Positions 18,167-26,605 of a DNA stretch of 64,000 nt are shown piece after piece. The first letter of the stretch is position 1; each line of letters opens with the position of its first letter. Below the pieces are notes generated by a model. The model had not been told where the DNA came from, ran no database searches, and saw nothing but the letters and a program-made list of their open reading frames with translations. Source of the stretch: Jeongeupia sp. HS-3 (GTDB lineage Bacteria; Pseudomonadota; Gammaproteobacteria; Burkholderiales; Chitinibacteraceae); assembly GCF_015140455.1 (NCBI RefSeq), contig NZ_AP024094.1:124001-188000 (forward strand), in the 5' to 3' direction. The translations under genes and the position numbers were made by a program.

Positions 18167-20502
18167 CGCTGCGCCTTGGGCTTGGGGGCGACCTTGCCGC
18201 CGGTTTGGGCCGGCTTTTTCGGTGCAGCTTTGCTTGCCGGTGTTGCCTTGGGCTTGGCGGCTGCCGCTTTCGCTGCAGCGGCTTTGGTCGCCGCGGCCTT
18301 GCGCGCCGCTTCGGCTTCACGCGCCTTGAGCTTGGCGGTTTCTTCGGCCTGCTGGCGTTCGATCAGTTGATTTTTCAGGCTGGTGTAGTCGACATGATAG
18401 GTCGGGCCGTCGATCGGGCCTTCGAGCTTGATCGGCAGCGTCAAACCGTTCAGGCCCTTGAGTTCGGGCACATCCGGGTTGGGGCTGGCCTTGAGCTGGT
18501 AGTCGACCATGCCTGTGCCCAGATCGATCGTGCCGCCGCCGGCCAGGCGCAAGATGCCGGCGCGAACCAGCATATCGCTATTGGTGGCGACGCCGTGTTT
18601 CAGCAGCATCGTGGCGTTCAGCTCGGAGAAACGCGTGCGTGCGTCAAGGTTGGGCAACTGGGCCACTTCGCCATTCATGGCCTTGATCTGGCGGCTGGCG
18701 GTACGCAGCACGGCCTCGATGTCGATACCGCGCACCGAGCCCTTCGATAGCTGCACTCGAACATTGCCGCCGGCGGTGCGGCGCAGATCGGTCAGCGTCT
18801 TGCCGACGGCACTGACGTCCAGATCGAGATGGCCGCGGCCCTCGAAGCGCGAGGTATCGAGCAGATCGATCAGGAGCATATTGATGTTCATGTTCGACAG
18901 CCGCTGCCTGGCATGCCAGCGCGGTATTTTCTGGCTGGTGTCGATCTCAAGCCCGCCGTTCAACTGGCCGCCGTAGATATTGGCAATGAGCGGATCAAGC
19001 GAGAGCTTGTGATTCTTGGCGGTGAAACCAAGGGCGATGTCGTTGAAGTGCAGCTTTTGCATCGTCAGCTGGCCGATTTTGAGCTGGCCGTGCGCATCAA
19101 GCCGGTCAAGCCACCGAAAATCGAACGGCGCGGTCGCGGAAACATTCTTGGCGCCGGCGGCGACCGCCGGCAGATAGGGGGTCAGATCGAGCTGCGCCAG
19201 ATCGATGTCGAAGCCGTAGCGCGGCGAAACGAAATCGTCGACGCTGAACGTTGCCTTGATCGGCGCATGGTCGAGCGCGCCGCGACTATCGAGCCGGATG
19301 GTTTCGTTGCGCAGGTTCAGTGCGGCAGTGCCGGCCAGCGCGAAGGGAATCGCGCCGCGCGGCAGTGCCTTGTTGCCGTACTGGCCGGCGAGATTGAAGT
19401 CGGTCAGGCGGGCCAGGGTGCCGCTGTAGAGTTCGAGCGGGCTGATGAAGTTCAGCGCCAGCGTCTGTTGCGGCGTGACCAGCTCGACATTGATCTTGGC
19501 CTTGTCGGCGCGCATCAAGCCTTGCAGCGTGCCCGACAGTTGCGGTACCGAAACGCCGGCAGCGAAGCGGCCACGCGGGCTTTGCATCCGGACCGCCAGT
19601 TGCGGCTCGTTCAGCGACATGGCGCTTTCGGAGACCTTGAGCGAGGGCAAATTCAGCTCGCCCTGCCAGTCTTGCCCGGCGCGGCGGCCGTGGCCGGTGA
19701 GCTTGAGTTCGCCACCGGTCAGCCGCAATGGTTGCCAGCCATAAACCAGATTGCCGACCACGGTGAGCCCGCTGGCCTCGATATCGACCCCGGATTTGCT
19801 CGCGCCTTGCTGCTTGAGCTCGAAGCGCAGATCGGCGATCGACAGCCGGCGATCGGCTTCGGTGTAACGCATCGCCGCGGCGACGTCGACGCTGCCGCTC
19901 CACCAAGGCGATTTGCCATCACCAATGCGCACCTGGCCGTTGGCGCTGAAGCGGCCGTTTTTCGGATCGGCGAGGTTGTCGAGGTTCAGGTCCAGCTCGG
20001 ATAGCGTGCCGTCGACGCCGACCAGTGCATCGCGGTACACGAGCTTGGCGCGGTCGAAGTGCAATGCGTCGAGACGGATGTCGACCTCGCGTGGGCGCGC
20101 CGGATTGGCGAGCAGGTCTTCGAAGTTGTAGGTTCCGTCGGCGTAGCGCTCGATCTGCAGCTCGGGATCGTCGAATTCAACCTGCTCGATCACCGGCTTG
20201 CCACGCAACAGCGGCCACAAGTCCAGCCGGACACGGACGCGTTCGGCATGCATGAAACGGGTGGTCGAATCGGGCTGGGTCAGGGTGACGTTGCCGAGCG
20301 TGATGGCCGGGCGCGGCAGCAGCACAAAGCGTGCCTTGCCGTCGACCTTGAGGGTGCGGCCGGTTTCGCTGGCGATCTGGCTGGTGAGGGTGTCGCGCAG
20401 CAGGGTGGCATCGATAAAGTAGGGCACGATGCCGATCAGTAGTATCAATCCCGCGATCAAGAGCAAAAAGATCCGGAATGGACGCGAGTGGCGCAAGTCC
20501 AT
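18163..20502 (-). CDS. AsmA-family envelope protein
   Basis: 779-residue protein with one N-terminal membrane helix (about 12-32) and a long periplasmic beta-rich AsmA domain. The AsmA_2 C-terminal part lies around 480-700. The family bridges inner and outer membrane and is implicated in lipid transport and outer-membrane assembly. The last ~50 residues are a low-complexity Ala/Lys/Pro tail with repeated KAAAAK-like units, probably an unstructured extension. The initial MDLRHSRPFRIFLLLIAGLILLIG is a signal-anchor. It is upstream of and overlapping mutY by 4 bp. Confidence 0.88.
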   Translation of the reverse strand: MDLRHSRPFRIFLLLIAGLILLIGIVPYFIDATLLRDTLTSQIASETGRTLKVDGKARFVLLPRPAITLGNVTLTQPDSTTRFMHAERVRVRLDLWPLLRGKPVIEQVEFDDPELQIERYADGTYNFEDLLANPARPREVDIRLDALHFDRAKLVYRDALVGVDGTLSELDLNLDNLADPKNGRFSANGQVRIGDGKSPWWSGSVDVAAAMRYTEADRRLSIADLRFELKQQGASKSGVDIEASGLTVVGNLVYGWQPLRLTGGELKLTGHGRRAGQDWQGELNLPSLKVSESAMSLNEPQLAVRMQSPRGRFAAGVSVPQLSGTLQGLMRADKAKINVELVTPQQTLALNFISPLELYSGTLARLTDFNLAGQYGNKALPRGAIPFALAGTAALNLRNETIRLDSRGALDHAPIKATFSVDDFVSPRYGFDIDLAQLDLTPYLPAVAAGAKNVSATAPFDFRWLDRLDAHGQLKIGQLTMQKLHFNDIALGFTAKNHKLSLDPLIANIYGGQLNGGLEIDTSQKIPRWHARQRLSNMNINMLLIDLLDTSRFEGRGHLDLDVSAVGKTLTDLRRTAGGNVRVQLSKGSVRGIDIEAVLRTASRQIKAMNGEVAQLPNLDARTRFSELNATMLLKHGVATNSDMLVRAGILRLAGGGTIDLGTGMVDYQLKASPNPDVPELKGLNGLTLPIKLEGPIDGPTYHVDYTSLKNQLIERQQAEETAKLKAREAEAARKAAATKAAAAKAAAAKPKATPASKAAPKKPAQTGGKVAPKPKAQR

Positions 20503-20740
20503 TGGCAGAAGTCTCCTGCCGCCCGGTTGCGCAACGCCGGTCGCGCGGGGCGCGGTACCGGGCCGGCTGGCCGGGCTGCATAGTGTGAGGGGGCCGTGTC
20601 CCTGGGCATGGGGACGATCGCCGTGGCGACATCAAACAGTCAAACGGGTTTTGAAACGGCGAACGCCCGATTATCACTAAGACCCGGCCGAAATCAAAGT
20701 GCTAAGATTTGTTCCCCTGTCCGGCATGATTGAGTTCTCC

Positions 20741-21151
20741 ATGCATCAAACCGAAATCAAAGTCCGTGGTTACCATCTGGATCTGTACGGGCATGTCAAC
20801 AATGCCCGCTATCTGGAGTTTCTCGAAGAAGCGCGCTGGGGCACGCTGGAAGAACACGGCGATCTGGAATGGTTCATGCAGCGCCAGCTGGCGCTGGTGG
20901 TGAGCCGGATCGACATCCGCTACAAACGCCCGGCGACGATGGGAGATGTGCTGGTGATCGACACCTGGCTGGCCCGGCTGGAAGAGCGTTCCGGGGTGAT
21001 CCATCAACGCATCGTTCGCCAGGACAACGGCAAGCTGGTCGCCGAGGCCGATGTGAGCTTCGCGGTGATTCATCCCGATACGCCCGGCGCGCTGCCGCTG
21101 GACGGCGAGCTGGCCGAACGGCTGGCGCCCCTGGCGGGAGCGACGGCATGA
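20741..21151 (+). CDS. Acyl-CoA thioesterase, hotdog fold (YbgC/FadM-like)
   Basis: 136-residue cytoplasmic hotdog thioesterase. The family active-site block YHLDLYGHVNNARYLEFLEEAR contains the catalytic Asp, and DIRYKRPATMGDVLVIDTWL is the typical beta-sheet core. ATG 20741 (MHQTEIKV) is chosen because it begins right before the first strand; ATG 20726 would add five residues. The stop overlaps the next gene's start (ATGA), so it is in an operon with the LEA lipoprotein. It hydrolyses short- or medium-chain acyl-CoA; the substrate is not deducible. Confidence 0.88.
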   Translation: MHQTEIKVRGYHLDLYGHVNNARYLEFLEEARWGTLEEHGDLEWFMQRQLALVVSRIDIRYKRPATMGDVLVIDTWLARLEERSGVIHQRIVRQDNGKLVAEADVSFAVIHPDTPGALPLDGELAERLAPLAGATA

Positions 21152-21636
21152 AGCGCCTGCTGTTGACCGGTCTGGTCGCGATGCTGGCGGCGTGTTCGAG
21201 CCTGCCGACGTCGTTCGAGAAGCCGAAGGTGTCGGTCGCCGGGATTGCGATCAAGGATATCGGGATCTTCGAACAACGTTTTACCCTGAGCCTGCGGGTA
21301 CAGAACCCGAACGATGTGTCGGTGCCGGTCTCGGGGCTGAACGCCAAGCTTGAAGTGAACGGCAAGCCGGTTGCCGACGGCGTCTCCAACACCAGCGTGA
21401 CGATTCCGGCACTGGGCGAAGCGACGGTGCCGATCGAGATCGTCAGCAATCTGGGTGGCCTTGCGCGCCTGCTCAAGCGGGGCGATAACGCCGCGCCGTC
21501 GTACCGGCTTTACGGCAAGCTGTTTTCGCCATGGAAACCGGGCGGTATCGAGTTCGATCAGAAGGGCGATCTGCCGGCCTTGGGCGATATTCTGCCTACC
21601 GGTGATGCGCCCGCAGCCAAAACCGGTACGAACTGA
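21148..21636 (+). CDS. LEA-type-2 (WHy) domain lipoprotein
   Basis: 162-residue lipoprotein. The signal peptide ends in a lipobox LAAC with Cys at residue 16. The rest is an LEA14/WHy-like beta-sandwich (VAGIAIKDIGIFEQRFTLSLRVQNPNDVSVPVSGL), a family linked to desiccation or stress tolerance in plants and bacteria. Coupled to the thioesterase gene through ATGA. Role in this organism unknown; outer-membrane location is inferred from the lipobox. Confidence 0.85.
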   Translation: MKRLLLTGLVAMLAACSSLPTSFEKPKVSVAGIAIKDIGIFEQRFTLSLRVQNPNDVSVPVSGLNAKLEVNGKPVADGVSNTSVTIPALGEATVPIEIVSNLGGLARLLKRGDNAAPSYRLYGKLFSPWKPGGIEFDQKGDLPALGDILPTGDAPAAKTGTN

Positions 21637-21642
21637 CGCGAT

Positions 21643-22059
21643 ATGAGTGCACTGAAAATCGTTCTGTTTGTCGCACTGGTGTTGGCGGCAATGGCCGTGG
21701 CGCTGCTGGCCGGCGTCTTTTTCGGCAAGCAGTGGTCTGACGGCGACGCTGGCGCACAAGAGGCACGGATTTCAGCGCTGAGCCGCGAGCTTGCCCACAG
21801 CCGGGTGACGATCAAAACGCTGGAGACCGAACTGATCGCGCGCGCGGCCAGTTCGGCCAGTTCGGTCAGTGCTGCGGACAATGCCGTTCAGGTGGCGAGC
21901 GCCGTTGCCATCCGGGTTTCTGCGCCTGAGCGGAGCGCTTATCGCCACTTCGGCAACATCAGCTGCACGCTCTCCAGTGGTGATGGCACGCTTGAAGCGG
22001 GTGATTGTGCGGTGCTGAAGCGGATTGCCGCGTCGGGCCCGGCGATCCGTCAGCCTTGA
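21643..22059 (+). CDS. Hypothetical membrane-anchored protein
   Basis: 138 residues, starting 6 bp after the lipoprotein gene and so probably in the same operon. It has one N-terminal membrane helix (about 5-27, VLFVALVLAAMAVALLAGVFFG), then a short coiled-coil-like stretch rich in Glu/Arg and Ser/Ala (AQEARISALSRELAHSRVTI). The C-terminus holds two cysteines (SCTL, GDCAV). No family recognised; likely a periplasm-facing protein. Confidence 0.65.
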   Translation: MSALKIVLFVALVLAAMAVALLAGVFFGKQWSDGDAGAQEARISALSRELAHSRVTIKTLETELIARAASSASSVSAADNAVQVASAVAIRVSAPERSAYRHFGNISCTLSSGDGTLEAGDCAVLKRIAASGPAIRQP

Positions 22060-22101
22060 CCGCGCCCACGCGTGTGGCGTGGAGCTGGCGGTGACGGTTG
22101 T

Positions 22102-22857
22102 TCAGGACGAAAGCAGCGGCAGGTAGGCGTCGAAGCGGGTGCTTTCACCCGGGTAGTCGAAGTTGGGTTTGATCCCGGCCAGCCACGGCGCGTGGCGCGG
22201 CCGTTTGACCACCACGCGCTGGCGCGCAATCCGCCTTGCCGGCGCCAGCAGCGCATCGGCATCCGGGTCGCCGCCGATCAGCGTCTGAAACATCGCCATT
22301 TCCTTCTTCGACTTGGCGCGTTTATCCGGCTCGGGAAACATCGGGTCCAGAAACACCACGTCGAACGATTGCGCCGCGGCCTCCAGCAGCCATTGCAGCG
22401 AATCGGCGTGAACCAGCGTCATTCGTGCCGCGATTGCGGCCGTGCCGGCATCGGCCGCCGCGCGCGCCAGACCATCCTCGAGTAGCGCCGCGGCCACCGG
22501 GCTGCGCTCGATCAAGGTCACGCTGCAGCCGAGGCTGGCGAGCACGAAGGCATCGCGGCCCTGGCCGGCGGTGGCGTCGAGCACGCTCGGGTTGGCACCG
22601 CCCTTGAGCCCGACCGCCTTGGCCACCGGCTGGCCGCGTCCGCCGCCGAACTTGCGCCGGTGTGCGCTGGCGCCGTCGACGAAATCGACGCAGACGCGCG
22701 CCTTGTCGCCGACCTCCAGCAGCTCAAGCCGGCCGTCGCAAAAACTCAGGTAATGGCCGGCGGCGGGGATCTCGGTGATCGGCACGAAACCGTAACGCGC
22801 GGCCAGCGCGGTGGCGGTGGCGCAGCCGTCGCCAGCATCGATCAAAAGCAACTGCAT
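22102..22857 (-). CDS. rsmJ: 16S rRNA (guanine-1516-N2)-methyltransferase RsmJ
   Basis: 251-residue SAM-dependent methyltransferase modifying G1516 of 16S rRNA. The SAM loop is [19 protein letters not shown], followed by VTLIERSP, and the family-specific catalytic block [22 protein letters not shown] 22857 gives MQLLLIDAG and shares one base with the stop of mtfA (TGATG), so translation is coupled. Upstream in-frame sequence belongs to mtfA. Confidence 0.93.
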   Translation of the reverse strand: MQLLLIDAGDGCATATALAARYGFVPITEIPAAGHYLSFCDGRLELLEVGDKARVCVDFVDGASAHRRKFGGGRGQPVAKAVGLKGGANPSVLDATAGQGRDAFVLASLGCSVTLIERSPVAAALLEDGLARAAADAGTAAIAARMTLVHADSLQWLLEAAAQSFDVVFLDPMFPEPDKRAKSKKEMAMFQTLIGGDPDADALLAPARRIARQRVVVKRPRHAPWLAGIKPNFDYPGESTRFDAYLPLLSS

Positions 22858-23699
22858 CAGTACATCTCCGGAGCCGGTGTCGGAATCGTCACCGGGCCGA
22901 AGTTTACCGGCTCGAAGCACGGGCGGTAACGCACGCGCGGCAGCCGCGCCGCCGGATCCTGCTTGTAGAACTGTTTCAACTGTTCATACACCGCCGGGTA
23001 ATGCTCGGTCAGCGCGTGCGGCGTTTCGAAGAAGTATTCCGAAAACACCGCGAAGCACTCGGCCGGGTTCTCGGCGGCGTACAGATCGATCGGGCTGTAG
23101 AGCTGGTGGTCGGCGCGACGGCTCAGGTCGTCAAAGGCCAGCGAAAAGCTGCGTTTCCAGCCGGCGTAATCCATGCCCTTGTGCAGCGGCGGGCAGCCGT
23201 TGGCATCGCCCGAGCGCATGTCGAGCTTGTGGGCGAATTCGTGGATGACCACGTTCCAGCCATCGAGCCACGGCGATTCGGACACATCCAGCCATGACAG
23301 CAGCACCGGGCCGTCGCTGCGCGCCTGGCCGGCAAGCTCCTGCTCGTACTCGTGCACCAGGCCGATATGGTCGGTATAGCGGTCGCGGCTGAGAAACTGC
23401 CCCGGGTAGACGATGACCTCGTGCCAGTCGTCATAGGCATCGAAGCCGAGATGGAGGATGGGCAGCACCGCCTGCGCCGCCAGCAATACGTGGGCGGCTT
23501 CGTTCAGCTCGAAACCGTCGACCGGGGTGATGGTTTTTTCGGTCAGAAACCACGCGGCGTGATCGCGCAGCGTCTGCAGCTCGGCACTGGAAAGGCCGAT
23601 GAACAGCGGCGCGCGCATCGTCTGCTGCCACAACGCATCGGGAATCGGGTTGGCGGCCAGCAACTTGGCACGCTTGCGGGTTTTGAGAAAGCCGAACAT
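22857..23699 (-). CDS. mtfA: MtfA peptidase family (Mlc titration factor, zinc-dependent)
   Basis: 280-residue cytoplasmic zinc aminopeptidase family; in E. coli MtfA binds the glucose repressor Mlc. The zincin motif HEFAHKLD is preceded by WDGWNVV-like sequence, and a downstream [16 protein letters not shown] supplies the third ligand region. ATG 23699 ([14 protein letters not shown]) follows AAGGAGACCGC. Overlaps rsmJ by one base. Length matches the family (about 265). Confidence 0.92.
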   Translation of the reverse strand: MFGFLKTRKRAKLLAANPIPDALWQQTMRAPLFIGLSSAELQTLRDHAAWFLTEKTITPVDGFELNEAAHVLLAAQAVLPILHLGFDAYDDWHEVIVYPGQFLSRDRYTDHIGLVHEYEQELAGQARSDGPVLLSWLDVSESPWLDGWNVVIHEFAHKLDMRSGDANGCPPLHKGMDYAGWKRSFSLAFDDLSRRADHQLYSPIDLYAAENPAECFAVFSEYFFETPHALTEHYPAVYEQLKQFYKQDPAARLPRVRYRPCFEPVNFGPVTIPTPAPEMY

Positions 23700-23906
23700 G
23701 CGGTCTCCTTGTTTACCCGTACAGATGGGCCCGGTGGGGACAGATTCAATCGCCGGACGGCGCGAACGAGCGGCTGTCGTGCCGCTGCGACGCTGCGTCG
23801 GCCGGACGTTGTCGCCCGGAGGGCGGCGCGGCAAGCTGCGCCATCGCTACCGGGGTGACATCGGGGGCGCAACGACAGCCCGCCCGATCGGGTGTGGAGG
23901 AGAACA

Positions 23907-24515
23907 ATGAAACAGCAGCTGATCGCGGCCGTCCTGGCCGCTGTAGCGTGGGTGAATCCAGCATTGGCGGCACGCGACGTCGGCGTCGTGTACCAGACGA
24001 CCAAGGGGCCGATCAACATCATCATCCGCCCCGAGTGGAGCCCGCGTGGCGCAGAACGCTTCCTGCAACTGGTCGACGCCGGCCACTTCAACCGCGTGCC
24101 GTTCTTCCGTTGCCTCGACGGCTTCCTGTGCCAGTTCGGCTATCCGCAGTCAAAGGCCGCGACGAAACAGTGGTCGGCGATCGCCGACGACCCGAAGCAG
24201 CCGGCGCTGCGCCAGTTCAAGCGCGGCTACATCAGCTTCGCCGGAGCCGGCCCGAACACCCGCACCGAGCACCTGTTCATTACGCTGGGCGATAAGGTCG
24301 AATCGCTAGGCACCCAGCCGTGGGAAACGCCGATCGGCTATGTGGCGCCGGCGTCGATGCAGCAGACCGTCAGCCGTTTCAACATGAGCTACGGCGATAT
24401 TCCGCCCTGGGGCAAGGGGCCGGATCCGCAGAAGCTGCAGGGGACGGGGGCGGCCGAGTACTTGAAGCAGAATTTCCCTGCGCTGGAGTACAGTCAGTCG
24501 TGCAAGCGGGGATGA
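23907..24515 (+). CDS. Exported cyclophilin-type peptidyl-prolyl isomerase
   Basis: 202 residues with a signal peptide (MKQQLIAAVLAAVAWVNPALA). The cyclophilin core is visible: TTKGPINIIIRPEWSPRGAERFLQLVDAGHFNRVPFFRCLDGFLCQFGYP, then GYISFAGAGPNTRTEHLFITLGD. The catalytic Arg-Phe-Gln region is modified (FFR...CQFG), so isomerase activity may be weak. ATG 23907 has GGAGGAG upstream. Probable periplasmic folding factor. Confidence 0.85.
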   Translation: MKQQLIAAVLAAVAWVNPALAARDVGVVYQTTKGPINIIIRPEWSPRGAERFLQLVDAGHFNRVPFFRCLDGFLCQFGYPQSKAATKQWSAIADDPKQPALRQFKRGYISFAGAGPNTRTEHLFITLGDKVESLGTQPWETPIGYVAPASMQQTVSRFNMSYGDIPPWGKGPDPQKLQGTGAAEYLKQNFPALEYSQSCKRG

Positions 24516-24900
24516 AATGCGTAGGTTGGGCTGAATGAAGCCCAACAATGGCAGCGCATGATCAAGCCGTCATGGGATTGGCGCGTTGGGCTTCGTGGCC
24601 TCAGCCCAACCTACGGGCTGGCACATTAACGCTGCAAAAAAAAGTAGCAAATGAATATGGCGCATCCCGATCAACCACCGCGCACGGTGGATTGGCTCCG
24701 CCGAATGGCCCAAGGCCACCTCGTCCACCCTACAACAGGGTAGGGCGGATTCGGAGCAAAGCGACAATCCGCCATTCAGTGGCATTGATCCGGCGTACCG
24801 CGGTGCGGTGAATGCAATAAAGTCCAGCATTAGCAGGGCACGATCAGACTGTTATGGCGCGCGTTGGGCTTCGCTGGGTTAGCACAATTTACGGACTGGA
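24516..24900. repeat. Inverted and direct repeat block (GTAGGTTGGGC element, GGCGGATT element)
   Basis: 24521-24546 (GTAGGTTGGGCTGA...GAAGCCCAAC) and 24585-24614 are inverted copies, each itself able to form a GTTGGGCT/AGCCCAAC hairpin. Between 24668 and 24776 there is a second palindromic element with GGTGGATTGGC and GGCGGATTCGG/CAATCCGCC arms around CCCTAC/GTAGGG. 24832-24900 is a decayed direct copy of 24551-24619 (GATCA...GTTGGGCTTCG...ACGG-CTGG). No gene before 24879. Such elements are widespread intergenic palindromes; here they border a low-GC gene. Confidence 0.65.
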
Positions 24901-25364
24901 TAACTCAAAATCCAAGGGTCGCGACAGCCATGGTCACGATAAAATCGTATGGCTTTCGGGGTTAATTCTTCGGCAACTTTTATTAAAGTGGATGAGTATG
25001 ATCTACGTGAGGTTGCCTCGTATTTGTACCGTGAATGAGTGAAGACATCTGAAAAATCAACTAAGAAAGTGACAAGTTGTTCATCAAATAATGATTCTTT
25101 TACTTCTTTCGGTAGCTGTTCGTACAGGTGGCATAAATTATGAGGTTTCATTCCTTTGGGATTTCTATACTCATATTTTTCATATGCAGAGCCAAGATTT
25201 TCAACAGGTTTAACCAAAAAGCTTTTTAGTAGAATTTCAATAGAAAGAGCCGCATTCAGTTCTGCAACTGACAGAAGAGTGTTGTGGTTTTTTAAAACCG
25301 TTGCGGCTTGGAGGTATTTGTTGCTTTCTTCTAAGAGCCATGGTGCCAAACTGATATCGGTCAA
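24879..25364 (-). CDS. HEPN-like hypothetical protein in low-GC island
   Basis: 161-residue mostly helical protein. LSVAELNAALSIEILLKSFLV followed by KPHNLCHLYEQLP and FTHSRYKYE resembles HEPN domains, which are RNA-binding or RNase units of toxin-antitoxin and defence systems. The canonical R-x4-6-H RNase motif is not seen, and no adjacent MNT nucleotidyltransferase is present. The start is TTG 25364 with AGGA 7 nt upstream. Base composition is clearly AT-richer than neighbouring genes, indicating transfer. The last ~13 codons lie inside the decayed repeat at 24832-24900, so the native C-terminus may have been replaced. Confidence 0.6.
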   Translation of the reverse strand: MTDISLAPWLLEESNKYLQAATVLKNHNTLLSVAELNAALSIEILLKSFLVKPVENLGSAYEKYEYRNPKGMKPHNLCHLYEQLPKEVKESLFDEQLVTFLVDFSDVFTHSRYKYEATSRRSYSSTLIKVAEELTPKAIRFYRDHGCRDPWILSYPVRKLC

Positions 25365-25420
25365 TGTTCAGTCCTAATGAATAAGATGGCCTAACAAATA
25401 AAAGGAACTTCCCGTCCCTA

Positions 25421-25442
25421 GCCTGCGGCGGAAGCCGCAGGC
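25421..25442. other. Perfect 9-bp hairpin upstream of the HEPN-like gene
   Basis: GCCTGCGGC, GGAA tetraloop, GCCGCAGGC. No T-tract follows on either strand. It marks the boundary between low-GC and normal DNA. Confidence 0.5.
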
Positions 25443-25512
25443 AGTCTACCGATCCAGTCGCAGGGGGAGCGTTTGGGCCTGGAGCAGCGTTGCATTGTGC
25501 GCCAGAAGTACA

Positions 25513-25537
25513 AAGGCCGCGCAGTGAGCGCGGCCTT
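25513..25537 (-). terminator. Terminator of the glycosyltransferase operon
   Basis: AAGGCCGCGC, loop AGTGA, GCGCGGCCTT: a perfect 10-bp stem 24 bp downstream of the glycosyltransferase stop. Only a short T run (TTT) follows on the minus strand. Confidence 0.65.
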
Positions 25538-25561
25538 GATGGGGCGGGTCTGCGATTGGAC

Positions 25562-26605
25562 TTACTTCGCCGCCTGCATACTCAACTGCAACTCCTGCTG
25601 CGCCGCCGGGGTGAACGGGTGCAGATGCGAGAGGAATTGCTGGCTGGCGGCGGCCCACGAGAAGCGCTCGGCGAAGCGGCGTACTTCAAGCCGGTCGAGC
25701 TTCAGTGCGGCAAGGCAGGCGGCCTGCAGATCGTTGTTGAGCGCGCCGGGGCCGTCGATGCCGATCACGTCGATCGGCCCGGTGACCGGGTAGGCGGCCA
25801 CGGGGCAGCCGCAGCCCATGGCTTCGAGCAATACCAGCCCGAAGGTGTCGGTGCGGCTGGGGAAGACGAACACATCGGCCGAACTGTAGACCTCGGCTAG
25901 TTCGGTCTGGCTCAGCACGCCCAGCCAGTTGACGCCGGCGTACTTGGCTTTCAGCGATGCGGCCGCCGGGCCGTCGCCGCAGACCCATTTCGAGCCGGGC
26001 AGATCGAGTTCAAGGAAGGCTTCGACGTTCTTTTCCACCGCCACCCGGCCGACGTAGACGAAGATCGGCCGGCGGGTCTGCAGCTTGTCGCGCGTCACCG
26101 GTTTGAACACGTCCAGATCAACGCCGCGCGACCACATCACCGTCTTGGTGAAACCGCGCGCCTTCAGGTCGTCGACCACGACGCGGGTCGGCGCCATCGT
26201 GGCCTCGGCGGCGTTGTGGAAATTGGCGAGCCAGCGATACGTCCAGGCGATCGGAATGCCGAAGCGCAGCTGCACGTACTCGGGGAAGCGCGAGTGGTAG
26301 GCGGTGGTGAAGGGCAGTGTGTGCCTGATGCAGTATTTGCGTGTGGCCAGACCAAGTGGGCCTTCGGTGGCGATATGGATCGCGTCGGGGCGGAAGGCTT
26401 CGATCCGCGCGGCGATCTTGCGACCGGGGCGCCACGACAGGCGGATTTCCGGGTAGGTGGGGCAGGGGAAGGTGGTGAAATCCTGCGGTGTGATCATCTC
26501 GACGGTGTGGCCGAGCTTTTCCAGTTCGCGCCGGGTTTGTTTGAGCGTGCGCACCACGCCGTTGACTTGCGGCTCCCAGGCATCGGTAACGATCAGGATA
26601 TTCAT
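25562..26605 (-). CDS. GT4-family glycosyltransferase (Agt-like, glycolipid synthesis)
   Basis: 347-residue GT-B glycosyltransferase. N-terminal MNILIVTDAWEPQVNGVVRTL, the acceptor-side FTTAYHSRFPEYV, and donor-site FVYVGRVAVEKN and FPSRTDTFGLVLLEAMGCG (the D-x7-E form of the EX7E motif). The start overlaps the upstream phosphoesterase stop by 4 bp. In phosphate-limited bacteria the pair PlcP (phospholipase C) and Agt (GT4) turns phospholipid into diacylglycerol and then mono- or glucuronosyl-diacylglycerol. This gene order matches that pair; the sugar donor is not determinable by eye. Confidence 0.85.
   Translation of the reverse strand: MNILIVTDAWEPQVNGVVRTLKQTRRELEKLGHTVEMITPQDFTTFPCPTYPEIRLSWRPGRKIAARIEAFRPDAIHIATEGPLGLATRKYCIRHTLPFTTAYHSRFPEYVQLRFGIPIAWTYRWLANFHNAAEATMAPTRVVVDDLKARGFTKTVMWSRGVDLDVFKPVTRDKLQTRRPIFVYVGRVAVEKNVEAFLELDLPGSKWVCGDGPAAASLKAKYAGVNWLGVLSQTELAEVYSSADVFVFPSRTDTFGLVLLEAMGCGCPVAAYPVTGPIDVIGIDGPGALNNDLQAACLAALKLDRLEVRRFAERFSWAAASQQFLSHLHPFTPAAQQELQLSMQAAK

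Noticed and set aside
24548-25042. Short plus-strand ORFs in the repeat block
   Set aside because: Made of palindromic repeats and antisense to the HEPN-like gene; no coding signature.
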